Position numbers and translations under genes: made by a program
Assembly: GCA_036389035.1 (NCBI GenBank)
Contig: DASVQQ010000039.1
Location: 124,001-188,000 of the forward strand
Source: Jatrophihabitans sp.
GTDB lineage: Bacteria; Actinomycetota; Actinomycetes; Mycobacteriales; Jatrophihabitantaceae
Length of the DNA stretch: 64,000 bases
Reading direction: 5' to 3'
The notes under the pieces: generated by a model
Told to the model about the DNA's origin: nothing
Seen by the model: only the letters and a program-made list of their open reading frames with translations
Databases searched by the model: none
Shown here: one piece after another, positions 17,118 to 24,042 of the stretch
Numbering within the stretch: position 1 is the first letter of the stretch
How the letters are laid out: every line of letters begins with the position of its first letter

Positions 17118-18413
17118 ATGAGCCAGCAGACCGGCAGCGTCGCCATCGTCGGCGGTCACGTCGTCCCGATCGAGGGCCCGCCGGTGCCTGACGGCACGGT
17201 GCTGATCCGCGACGGCGTCATCACCGCGGTCGGCGCCAAGGTGCGGCTGCCCCGCGACGTCGAGGTGGTGGACGCCAGCGGCAAGTGGGTGCTGCCGGGC
17301 TTCATCGACGCGCACGCCCACCTCGGGGTCTGGGAGGAGGGCGAGGGTTGGGCCGGCAACGACGTCAACGAGATGACCGACCCGAACGGCGCCCGGCTGC
17401 GCGCGCTGGACGCGATCAACCCGTCCGACGAGGGGTTCTCCGACGCGCTGGCCGGCGGGATCACCTCGTGCGTGGTCAAGCCGGGCAGCGGGAACCCGAT
17501 CGGCGGGCAGACGGTGGCGATCAAGACCTGGGGCCGGATCGTCGACGAGATGGTGATCAAGTCACCGGTGAGCGTCAAGAGCGCGCTCGGCGAGAACCCC
17601 AAGCGGGTCTACGGCGACCGGCAGAAGCTGCCCTCGACCAGGCTCGGGGTGGCCGCGGTGATCCGGGACGCCTTCGTCAAGGCCCAGGACTACCGGGCCA
17701 GGCGGGACGCCGCGCTGAAGAAGAAGGAGCCCTTCGAGCGCGACCTGTCCGCCGAGGTGCTGGTCAGCGTGCTGGAGCGCGAGCTGCCGTGGTGCCAGCA
17801 CACCCACCGCGCCGACGACATCTCCACCGCCATCCGGCTGGCCGACGAGTTCGGCTACCGGCTGGTCATCAACCACGCCACCGAGGCCTACCTGCTGGCC
17901 GACGTGATCGCCGAGCGGGGCATCGCCTGCATCGTCGGCCCGCTGTTCCACACCCGGACCAAGGTCGAGGTGCGCAACCGCAGCCTGGCCACCGCCGGCA
18001 AGCTGGCCAACGCCGGGGTCACCGTGGCGCTGACCACTGACCACCCGGTGGTGGCGATCGACTTTCTGGTGCACCAGGCGAGCTTCGCCGTGCGGGAGGG
18101 CATGTCGCGCGAGGACGCGCTGCGCTCGATCACCATCAACCCGGCCAGCATTCTCGGCTTCGCCGACCGGGTGGGCTCGCTTGCCAAGGGCAAGGACGGC
18201 GACGTGGTGATCTGGTCCGGTGACCCGCTGGACGTCCTGCAGCGGGCCGAGCGGGTGTTCGTCTCAGGCCATCAGGTCTACCGCTACGCCGACGGCCGGG
18301 GCGTGGTCACTAACCCCTACCGGACCGGCTCAGCTACCGGACCGGCTGAGCTACCGAACCGCCTGAGCTACCGGACGCGGACCCGGCCGAGTACAGCGGT
18401 CAACGGCACGTAA
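17118..18413 (+). CDS. Amidohydrolase (imidazolonepropionase-like)
   Basis: This is a 431-residue amidohydrolase. The N-terminal beta-sandwich (VAIVGGHVVPIEG, VLIRDGVITAVGAKV) leads into the metal motif FIDAHAHLGVWEEG, then HTHRADDI, INHATEAYLLADV, and ALTTDHPVVAIDFLV with the catalytic Asp. The late GKDGDVVIWSGDPLD is typical of the superfamily. ATG at 17118 begins right before the sandwich. The natural fold probably ends near VTNPYRTG; the last 30 residues come from a 17-bp tandem repeat and antisense read-in over the S26 peptidase gene. Substrate unknown. Confidence 0.88.
   Translation: MSQQTGSVAIVGGHVVPIEGPPVPDGTVLIRDGVITAVGAKVRLPRDVEVVDASGKWVLPGFIDAHAHLGVWEEGEGWAGNDVNEMTDPNGARLRALDAINPSDEGFSDALAGGITSCVVKPGSGNPIGGQTVAIKTWGRIVDEMVIKSPVSVKSALGENPKRVYGDRQKLPSTRLGVAAVIRDAFVKAQDYRARRDAALKKKEPFERDLSAEVLVSVLERELPWCQHTHRADDISTAIRLADEFGYRLVINHATEAYLLADVIAERGIACIVGPLFHTRTKVEVRNRSLATAGKLANAGVTVALTTDHPVVAIDFLVHQASFAVREGMSREDALRSITINPASILGFADRVGSLAKGKDGDVVIWSGDPLDVLQRAERVFVSGHQVYRYADGRGVVTNPYRTGSATGPAELPNRLSYRTRTRPSTAVNGT
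18315..18374. repeat. 17-bp tandem repeat at convergent gene ends
   Basis: Units of AGCTACCGGACCGGCTG begin at 18315 (diverged), 18332, 18349 and 18366 with a 17-bp period. Because 17 is not a multiple of three, each unit shifts frame, which explains the unnatural C-terminal tail of the amidohydrolase. The repeat overlaps the end of the S26 peptidase gene. Confidence 0.75.
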
Positions 18414-18784
18414 CCGAGGTGCCGGGAATCCTCGCTGCGAGCGGTGTTGTCGCCGGCCACCGCCAGCTGATCGGCCGGTATCACCGCAGGCAGGGCCGAG
18501 CCGGCGAACATCTCCGGGCGGGGCTCGCCCCCGACGGCCACCACCCGCTTGACCCGGTGGTCGGGATCGCCAGGGACGCCGGAACCGCTGGGAGTCCAGA
18601 AGACGATCACCTCGCCGGTCCGGTAGCGCGCTCGCCGTACCGCGATCACCCGCTGGCCGTCGAGCAGGGTCGGGTTCATGCTGTGCCCCCGGACGGTCGC
18701 CACCGTGAACCACCGGCGTGCCAGCAGCAGACCTGCGACGGACAGCCCACCGGCGAAGCCAAGGGCGCCGAGCGGGCGGTTCAC
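18368..18784 (-). CDS. Small S26-family signal peptidase in the Cys-rich peptide operon
   Basis: This 138-residue protein has one N-terminal membrane segment (LGALGFAGGLSVAGLLLA). The S26 catalytic dyad follows: Ser35 in RGHSMNPTL and Lys79 in HRVKRVVAVGGE. The box E block AGDNTARSEDSRHLGYV is also present. It is much shorter than the housekeeping LepB at 29959. Its ATG overlaps the ABC exporter stop by four bases, so it is the last gene of the minus-strand operon that starts with the two eight-cysteine peptides. The simplest role is removal of the peptide leader after or during export. It overlaps the convergent amidohydrolase by 46 bp at the 3' end. Confidence 0.9.
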   Translation of the reverse strand: MNRPLGALGFAGGLSVAGLLLARRWFTVATVRGHSMNPTLLDGQRVIAVRRARYRTGEVIVFWTPSGSGVPGDPDHRVKRVVAVGGEPRPEMFAGSALPAVIPADQLAVAGDNTARSEDSRHLGYVPLTAVLGRVRVR

Positions 18785-20595
18785 GGCAGCGCCTGCGAGA
18801 TCTGGTCGCCGGTGGCCAGCTGGGCGTAGCGGGCGCCGTTGGCCATCAGCTGCTGGTGGTCACCGTGCTCGGCGACCACGCCGTCGGCGATCAGGTAGAT
18901 CAGGTCGGCGTCGCGCACGCCATGCATCCGGTGGCTGACGACCAGCCGGGTGGCGCCGGTCAGCGAGTGCAGCAGCCGGTTGAGCGCGGCATCGGCCGTG
19001 ACGTCGAGCCGGGAGTTCGCCTCGTCGAAGATCAGGACGTCGCGGTCGGCCCGCAGCAGCGCCCGGGCCAGCGCGATCCGTTGCCACTGACCGCCCGACA
19101 GCGAGGAGCCGCCCGCGCCGTCCTCGTTCGCCCGGCGCGGGCTGAGCATCGTCTGCATGCCCTGCGGCAACCGCTCGATCGCCTCCAGCACGCCGGCCGC
19201 GGCCGCCGCCTCGCGAGCCTGCGCCGGTGTCGCGCCGGTGTCGCCGATCAGCACGTTGTCCAGTGCGGTCAGCTCGAAGCTGGTGTGGTCCTGCAGCACG
19301 CCGGCTATGCGTGCTCGCAACGAGGCCGGCTCGAAGGTCCTGATGTCGACGCCGTCCCAGCGGATCTGGCCGCGTTGCGGCTCGTAGAAGCGCAGCAAAA
19401 GGTTGACGATGCTGGACTTGCCGGCACCGTTGAGTCCGACCAGGGCGGTGAACGCGCCCGCCGGCAGCTTCAGGTTCAGCCCGCGCAGGGCCCACTCGGT
19501 GGAGCGGGGGTAGCGGAACCAGACGTCGTGGAATTCGATCGAGTCGCGCAGCGGTGGGGCCGGCTCGGTGCCCCCGGCGGCCTGGGCAGCCTCGGACAGC
19601 GCGATCAGGTCGAGGTAGCGGGCGAAGACCGCGCCGTAGATGTCGACCTCGACCAGCGCGTAGAGGATGCCGGTGATCGCGCTCTGCACGGCGAGCACCG
19701 CGGCGGTGAACAGCAGGAAGTCACCCACGCTCAGCCGGCCCTCTGCGATCTGCCAGACCACCCAGGCCGAACCGGCTCCGGCGATCACCGCGTTGAGCGA
19801 GGCGAACAGCAGCTGGCTCAGCGACTGCAGGATGGATCGGCGCACGTCCAGCTTGACGGCGATCTGCAGGTGATGCCGGAGCCGGCCCAACAGGTCGTCC
19901 TGGGCGCCGTAGAGGCGTAGGTCCCGCGCGGCGGCCGGAGTGCTGAAGAGTTCGGTGAAGTAGTCGCGCCACCGGTAGTCGACGCTGGCCAGCTCGGTGT
20001 ACCGGATGGATCGCGCGGTCGTCGCACGGCGCAGCAACACCAGCGGAATGACGGTCGCCAGCAGAACGGCGAGCATCTCCGGCGAGGTGACCCAGAGCAC
20101 GCCGATGAACACGCCGAGGCGCGAGACGGAGCTGAAGACCTCCACAATGGTGCTGGCCACCATCGACGGGCCGTCATGGGCTCCCTCGCGAGCCAGGCCC
20201 AACCGGTCCTGCAAGGTCGCGTCGTCCAACACCTCGGTGCCGGGAAAGCTGGCGCAGGCGCGAGCGAGTTCGGTCTCGGTGACGACCCGGATCCGGCCGG
20301 CGAGCCGGTAGGCCGGGATGCCGGCGAGCGAGTTGGCGGCCGTCGCCAGCCCGGTCAGTATCGCGATCAGGGCGGCCCAGAGCACCAGGGTTCCCACCTG
20401 CTGCCGGGCCTGCTCGTCGCCGAGGGCGTTGACGAGGTTCTTGGTCAGCACGGCGGCCGGCGCCAGCACCGAGCCGGCCAGCGTGCCGGCCAGGATGATG
20501 AGCACGAAGCTCACCGGTGAGATGCGGAACGCCAACCGGCAGGCAGCCAGGAACGCGCGTCCGGAGCTCCGGTCAGCGCGTGCGCGAAGCGGCAT
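18781..20595 (-). CDS. ABC exporter, fused membrane and ATPase domains
   Basis: This 604-residue half-transporter has six hydrophobic segments in the first 330 residues, then an ATPase domain with Walker A GLNGAGKSS, signature LSGGQWQRIALARAL, Walker B VLIFDEANSRLD, and the switch His in VVSHRMHGV. It has no C39 peptidase domain at its N-terminus, so leader cleavage must come from elsewhere, consistent with the S26 peptidase coupled behind it. The start is a choice: ATG at 20595 overlaps the thioredoxin-like gene by 23 bp; ATGs at 20616 or 20637 would overlap more. The expected cargo is the Cys-rich peptide of the same operon; this is inferred from context only. Confidence 0.9.
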   Translation of the reverse strand: MPLRARADRSSGRAFLAACRLAFRISPVSFVLIILAGTLAGSVLAPAAVLTKNLVNALGDEQARQQVGTLVLWAALIAILTGLATAANSLAGIPAYRLAGRIRVVTETELARACASFPGTEVLDDATLQDRLGLAREGAHDGPSMVASTIVEVFSSVSRLGVFIGVLWVTSPEMLAVLLATVIPLVLLRRATTARSIRYTELASVDYRWRDYFTELFSTPAAARDLRLYGAQDDLLGRLRHHLQIAVKLDVRRSILQSLSQLLFASLNAVIAGAGSAWVVWQIAEGRLSVGDFLLFTAAVLAVQSAITGILYALVEVDIYGAVFARYLDLIALSEAAQAAGGTEPAPPLRDSIEFHDVWFRYPRSTEWALRGLNLKLPAGAFTALVGLNGAGKSSIVNLLLRFYEPQRGQIRWDGVDIRTFEPASLRARIAGVLQDHTSFELTALDNVLIGDTGATPAQAREAAAAAGVLEAIERLPQGMQTMLSPRRANEDGAGGSSLSGGQWQRIALARALLRADRDVLIFDEANSRLDVTADAALNRLLHSLTGATRLVVSHRMHGVRDADLIYLIADGVVAEHGDHQQLMANGARYAQLATGDQISQALP

Positions 20596-21130
20596 CGAGG
20601 CGGTCCGCAGCCTCATACATGGCGGCCGTGACGTCATGCAACCGGTGTCCGCTGGCCGTCACCCGGCCGTTCTCGACGACCATGATGACCGGGTAGACGT
20701 CCGGCCGGCCGAACGAGTCCAGCTCGTCGAAGGCGTGCGGCGCCACCACTGGCGTCGCGCCCTGCCAGGTGGCCAGGTAGGCGGTGGTGCCCTCCGGGTC
20801 GTCGGGGTCGAATTCGCCGAGCACCAGGAATGGGATCGGCACGCCGTAGTCGAGCTCGTCGATCGCCCGGTGCAGTCGCTCGCAGGTGGAGCAGCCCAGC
20901 ACCACCATGGCCACCAGCGCGGTGCCGTTGAGCAGCCGTTCCGCCTCGGTGGGCCAGGGCTGCCGGTCGAGGCCCAGCTCGATTCGATGGCCGCGAGCCG
21001 GCGTGGCCACCGGCCGGGCCGGCGCCCCGTCGGCGCCGTCGCGCAGCCGACGCAGGATGCCCACGGTCAGCAGCAGGTCGATGGCGACCAGCACTGAGAG
21101 CAGGATGCAGACAGCGGTCAGAACGGCCAT
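20573..21130 (-). CDS. Membrane-anchored thioredoxin-like (MauD/TlpA-type) protein
   Basis: This 185-residue protein has one N-terminal membrane helix (AVLTAVCILLSVLVAIDLLLTVGIL) followed by a thioredoxin-like domain. The active-site pair is in GCSTCERLH (CxxC). PFLVLGEFDPDD and VYPVIMVVENGRV (with a cis-Pro-like YP) are later strands. It starts one base after the MauE-like stop, as MauD follows MauE in methylamine-utilisation clusters. A redox partner that exchanges disulfides with MauE and with the Cys-rich peptides is the natural reading. The topology is unclear, because the arginines just after the helix would favour a cytoplasmic domain. ATG at 21130 is chosen because the helix starts there. 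Confidence 0.82.
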   Translation of the reverse strand: MAVLTAVCILLSVLVAIDLLLTVGILRRLRDGADGAPARPVATPARGHRIELGLDRQPWPTEAERLLNGTALVAMVVLGCSTCERLHRAIDELDYGVPIPFLVLGEFDPDDPEGTTAYLATWQGATPVVAPHAFDELDSFGRPDVYPVIMVVENGRVTASGHRLHDVTAAMYEAADRLDAASRTR

Positions 21131-21131
21131 C

Positions 21132-21680
21132 TCAACCAACCTTCTCGGAAACGGCGCCGCGACCGGGCGCTGTGCCGGCGGTCGAGAGCGCGGTGTACAG
21201 GTCCGCGGAGCCGACGAACAGGACGCCGGTGATGATGCCCAGGCCGATGCCGAGCACCGACTCACCGGTGGAGCCGGCCGCTCCGCCGGCGAGCACGGCC
21301 GCACAGCCCAGCGCGGCCAGCGAACCGTTCAGTGCCAGGTGCGGCCTGGTCGGCAGCGTCGTGGAGGTGCCGAAGCAGTGGCACGCGCTCAGCCGACCAG
21401 CGCGCGCGCCGAGGGCGACACCGGCGCTGAAAACGGCGAGCAGCGCGATGGGCAGGGCGAAGCGGACCAGCGGATGGTGCGCCAACAGCAGGCCGACGCT
21501 GGCGACCGCCTCCAGTCCCAGCACCGCCGCGGCCGTGAACCGCTGTGCGGTGATCGAGCCGATGCCGAACTGGCTCAGCGACGGGGCGAAGTCATCGAAG
21601 GCCTGGGCCGACCGCGCCTTGGCGACGAAGGCGACCACGAAAACCACGAGCATCGCGGTGGCCGCCCAATCAACTATCAC
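21132..21680 (-). CDS. MauE/DoxX-type redox-associated membrane protein
   Basis: This 182-residue membrane protein has four or five hydrophobic helices (for example AATAMLVVFVVAFVA, FALPIALLAVFSAGVALGA, VLGIGLGIITGVLFVG) and a conserved ACHCFG cysteine pair in the loop after helix 3. This pattern is that of the MauE/DoxX family, whose members accept electrons from or donate them to MauD-like thioredoxins. GTG start at 21680 with weak ribosome-binding signal; it lies 51 bp after peptide 1, behind a stem-loop. In the operon it probably supplies oxidising equivalents for disulfide formation in the peptides. Confidence 0.8.
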   Translation of the reverse strand: MIVDWAATAMLVVFVVAFVAKARSAQAFDDFAPSLSQFGIGSITAQRFTAAAVLGLEAVASVGLLLAHHPLVRFALPIALLAVFSAGVALGARAGRLSACHCFGTSTTLPTRPHLALNGSLAALGCAAVLAGGAAGSTGESVLGIGLGIITGVLFVGSADLYTALSTAGTAPGRGAVSEKVG

Positions 21681-21711
21681 CGGCGTCGCCGTCTCGGCAT
21701 ACTTCGGTGAT

Positions 21712-21732
21712 AGCTGATCGGCAGGATCAGCT
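21712..21732 (-). promoter_or_regulatory. Stem-loop between peptide 1 and the redox gene
   Basis: AGCTGATC (21712-21719) pairs with GATCAGCT (21725-21732) around a 5-base loop, reaching into the stop codon of peptide 1. Without a T-run it is more likely an attenuator or RNA-stabilising hairpin that makes the peptide message more abundant than the downstream genes. Confidence 0.55.
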
Positions 21733-21929
21733 CAGATCCCTGAGCAGGACGTGCCGTAGTCGCTGCGCGTGGGGCTGCACGACCGCCTCACGCAGTTGGC
21801 GTAGCAGTTCAGACCGTACGTGCGAGCGGCGTTGCAGCAACAGCCCTTCTCGGCGATGCACGCGCCGGCGTCGACATTGCCGAGCGCTTTGTTGGCCAGC
21901 GCGTTGCTGATCCGGACAAGAGTCCTCAT
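21732..21929 (-). CDS. Cys-rich secreted peptide precursor, copy 1
   Basis: This is a 65-residue peptide with eight cysteines at positions 24, 30, 31, 32, 42, 46, 51 and 62 (C-x5-CCC-x9-C-x3-C-x4-C-x10-C), enough for four disulfides. The N-terminal part MRTLVRISNALANKALG is amphipathic and is not a Sec signal; VDAGA-C offers an Ala-x-Ala site for a signal-peptidase-like cut before Cys24. A strong GAAGGAG element lies seven bases upstream of the ATG. It is followed by redox, ABC-export and peptidase genes. No lanthionine synthetase, YcaO or radical SAM enzyme is nearby, so disulfides are the likely only cross-links. No known family is recognised; bacteriocin-like or signalling roles are both possible. 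Confidence 0.85.
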   Translation of the reverse strand: MRTLVRISNALANKALGNVDAGACIAEKGCCCNAARTYGLNCYANCVRRSCSPTRSDYGTSCSGI

Positions 21930-21965
21930 ACCAGTACTCCTTCGGTTGGGAGAGCAAGATCCACG

Positions 21966-21994
21966 ATCCTGGCCTTCCTTGCAGACAGTGTCAA
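21966..21994 (-). promoter_or_regulatory. Promoter of peptide 1
   Basis: On the minus strand, TTGACA (21989-21994) is separated by 17 bp from CAGGAT (21966-21971). It is a near-consensus vegetative promoter that would give a leader of about 30 nt before the ATG at 21929. The same pair, with the same spacing, precedes peptide 2. Confidence 0.8.
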
Positions 21995-22073
21995 GGCTGG
22001 CTGAGGGGACACGGCATCGCGGTCGGGCGCGCCCTATCCGCTATCACCCGCGGCGTCACACCATGCGGGGACA

Positions 22074-22094
22074 AGCTGATCGGCGGGCTCAGCT
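22074..22094 (-). promoter_or_regulatory. Stem-loop after peptide 2
   Basis: AGCTGA (22074-22079) pairs with TCAGCT (22089-22094), at the equivalent place to the stem-loop after peptide 1. A neighbouring GGCGGG/CCCGCC pair could form an alternative hairpin. Confidence 0.45.
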
Positions 22095-22291
22095 CACCCG
22101 CCTGAGCAGGGCTGGCCGTACGCGCTGGTCCGGGTGGAGCACGACATCCGCACGCAGTTGGCGTAGCAGTTCAGACCGTACGTGCGAGCGGCATTGCAGC
22201 AGCAGCCGCGCTCAGCGATACACGCGCCCGCGTCGACATTGCCGAGCGCCTTGTTGGTCAGCGCGTTGCTGATCCGGACAAGAGTCCTCAT
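22094..22291 (-). CDS. Cys-rich secreted peptide precursor, copy 2
   Basis: This is a 65-residue paralogue of the peptide at 21732 with all eight cysteines at the same positions. Residues 1-48 differ only at positions 12 (Thr for Ala) and 28 (Arg for Lys). Changes concentrate in the tail after Cys46 (positions 49, 53-55, 57, 60, 61 and 65). The ribosome-binding site GAAGGAG and the promoter are duplicated with it. As the more upstream gene it may start the whole operon transcript. The invariant front is expected to be leader plus a structural core, and the variable tail a specificity region; this is inference. Confidence 0.85.
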   Translation of the reverse strand: MRTLVRISNALTNKALGNVDAGACIAERGCCCNAARTYGLNCYANCVRMSCSTRTSAYGQPCSGG

Positions 22292-22328
22292 ACCGGTACT
22301 CCTTCGCTTGTGGAAACAAGATTTGCGA

Positions 22329-22357
22329 ATCCTGGTCGCCGTTGCAGACACTGTCAA
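22329..22357 (-). promoter_or_regulatory. Promoter of peptide 2 and the operon
   Basis: On the minus strand, TTGACA (22352-22357), 17 bp spacer, CAGGAT (22329-22334), with a leader of about 30 nt before the ATG at 22291. The conserved TGTCTGCAA in the spacer is shared with the peptide 1 promoter. Confidence 0.8.
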
Positions 22358-22385
22358 GGCAGGCGGATGGGACACGCCAACAGGC

Positions 22386-23810
22386 TTACTCCACCGCGTT
22401 GTTCTTGATCACGTCACGGAACCACCAGGCCGAGTCCTTGGGCGTGCGCACCAGGCTGTCGTAGTCCACATGCACCATGCCGAAGCGCTTGGCGTAACCC
22501 CACGCCCACTCGAAGTTGTCCATAAACGACCACAGGTAGTACCCCCGGATGTCGGCCCCGCCCTCGATGGCCGCGTGCACGGCGCGCAGATGCCGGCGGA
22601 CGTAGTCGATCCGGTCGCTGTCGTGCACCTGCCCGTCAGCGCTCAGGACGTCGTCGAAGGCCGCGCCGTTCTCGGTGACCACCATCGGGATCTCGGGGTA
22701 GTCGCGGTGCACCGCCAGCAGCAGGTCGGTGAAGGCCTCAGGCACGATCGGCCAGCCCATCGCGGTGTAGGGCCCGGGCTGGGGGACCGAGTACGCCCGG
22801 TCGGTGCCCGGCCACGGCGACGGGCCGGCCTCGGCCTGGTTCGGGTCGTTCACCCAGCGGCCGGTCACCTTGGCGCTGATCTCGGCCGAGGCCGCGGCCA
22901 CCCTGCTGGGAGCGTAGAAGTTGACGCCCAGAACGTCGATCGGGGCGCTGATCTCGGCCAGGTCGCCGTCGGCCACGAACGACCAGTCCGACAGGTGGCT
23001 GGTCTCGCGCAGCAGCGCCGGCGGATAGCTGCCGCGCAGCATCGGCTCCAGGAACACCCGGTTGGCAACCGCGTCGACGTGCTCGGCCGCGGCCAGGTCC
23101 TCGGGGCTGTCCGAGGCCGGCCGGACCTGCGCCAGGTTGAGGGTCACCGACACCTGGGTGCTGGCCGGAGTCAGCCCGCGCAGGACCGACACCGCCCGAC
23201 CGTGCGCCAGGTTCAGATGATGGGCCACCTTCAGGGCCGTGGCGTTGTCGGTGATCCCGGGCGCGTGCACCCCCGAGGAATGGCCGAGGAACGCCGTGCA
23301 CCACGGCTCGTTCAGGGTCGTGATGGTCGGCACCCGGTCGCCGAGCGCCCGGCCGATCACCTCGGCGTAGTCGGCGAACCTTCCCACCGTGTCGCGGTTG
23401 GCCCAGCCGCCGCCCTCGAACTGCAGCGCCTGCGGCAGGTCCCAGTGGTACAGCGTCAGCAACGGTGTGATGTCGCGTTCGAGCAGGCCGTCCACCAGCC
23501 GCTGGTAGAAGTCCAGGCCGGCGGTGTTCACCGGTCCCGAGCCGCCCGGGATCACCCGGGGCCAAGACACCGAGAACCGGTAGGAGGGCAGGCCCAGCGC
23601 GGCCATCAGGTCGAGGTCTTCAGCCATCCGGTGGTAGTGGTCGCACGCCACCTCGCCGGTCTCGGCGTTGCGGACCTTGCCCGGCACCTGGCAGAACACG
23701 TCCCAGATGCTGGGCAACCGGCCGTCGGCGTGGGCCGCTCCCTCGATCTGGTACGCCGCGGTGGCCGAGCCCCAGACGAAGCCCTGCGGAAAAGAAAGGC
23801 GATTGTTCAT
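22386..23810 (-). CDS. GH1 beta-glucosidase
   Basis: This 474-residue family 1 glycoside hydrolase releases terminal beta-linked glucose or related sugars by a retaining mechanism. The family start FPQGFVWGSATAAYQIEG is complete. The acid/base glutamate is Glu168 in TTLNEPW and the nucleophile Glu380 in VVTENGAAF. The late YLWSFMDNFEWAWGY aglycone-site block is also present. No signal peptide is seen, so it acts in the cytoplasm on imported oligosaccharides. It is transcribed alone on the minus strand and is not linked to a sugar transporter here. Confidence 0.95.
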   Translation of the reverse strand: MNNRLSFPQGFVWGSATAAYQIEGAAHADGRLPSIWDVFCQVPGKVRNAETGEVACDHYHRMAEDLDLMAALGLPSYRFSVSWPRVIPGGSGPVNTAGLDFYQRLVDGLLERDITPLLTLYHWDLPQALQFEGGGWANRDTVGRFADYAEVIGRALGDRVPTITTLNEPWCTAFLGHSSGVHAPGITDNATALKVAHHLNLAHGRAVSVLRGLTPASTQVSVTLNLAQVRPASDSPEDLAAAEHVDAVANRVFLEPMLRGSYPPALLRETSHLSDWSFVADGDLAEISAPIDVLGVNFYAPSRVAAASAEISAKVTGRWVNDPNQAEAGPSPWPGTDRAYSVPQPGPYTAMGWPIVPEAFTDLLLAVHRDYPEIPMVVTENGAAFDDVLSADGQVHDSDRIDYVRRHLRAVHAAIEGGADIRGYYLWSFMDNFEWAWGYAKRFGMVHVDYDSLVRTPKDSAWWFRDVIKNNAVE

Positions 23811-24042
23811 CCCTTGCCTGCTCCCTCCATGCTCGCGCCGATTTCCGCCTCATCTCGAGGGTAGGCAGTTTCGGTCCTGGGAGCGGCGTGCGCGCCAGGC
23901 AATCGGCGCATCCGCTCAGGACGGTGGGACACGGGCCGATAACACCCTAGGGACGGCTGCGCGTTCGCGTCGACAGCCGGTAGTCACCCGGATACGCTGC
24001 GCGCGGTTCGTTATTTCACATACAACTTACAAAGGGCATTAC
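23811..24042. other. Divergent intergenic region between GH1 and subtilase genes
   Basis: These 232 bp must contain the promoters of both divergent genes. A lower-GC patch (TTCGTTATTTCACATACAACTT) lies at about 24008-24030 directly before the subtilase ribosome-binding site. No gene or clear operator was seen. Confidence 0.35.

Larger units (their letters stand above)
21712..22357 (-). repeat. Tandem duplication of a promoter-peptide-hairpin cassette
   Basis: The two peptide genes, their promoters, ribosome-binding sites and following hairpins form a direct tandem duplication with a period of about 362 bp (stop codons at 21732 and 22094). The coding parts are much better conserved than the spacers. 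Confidence 0.85.

Noticed and set aside
21732..22291. Lanthipeptide, thiopeptide or sactipeptide precursors
   Set aside because: No LanM/LanB/LanC, YcaO, or radical SAM gene is nearby, and the peptides are poor in adjacent Ser/Thr partners; disulfides fit the redox genes better.
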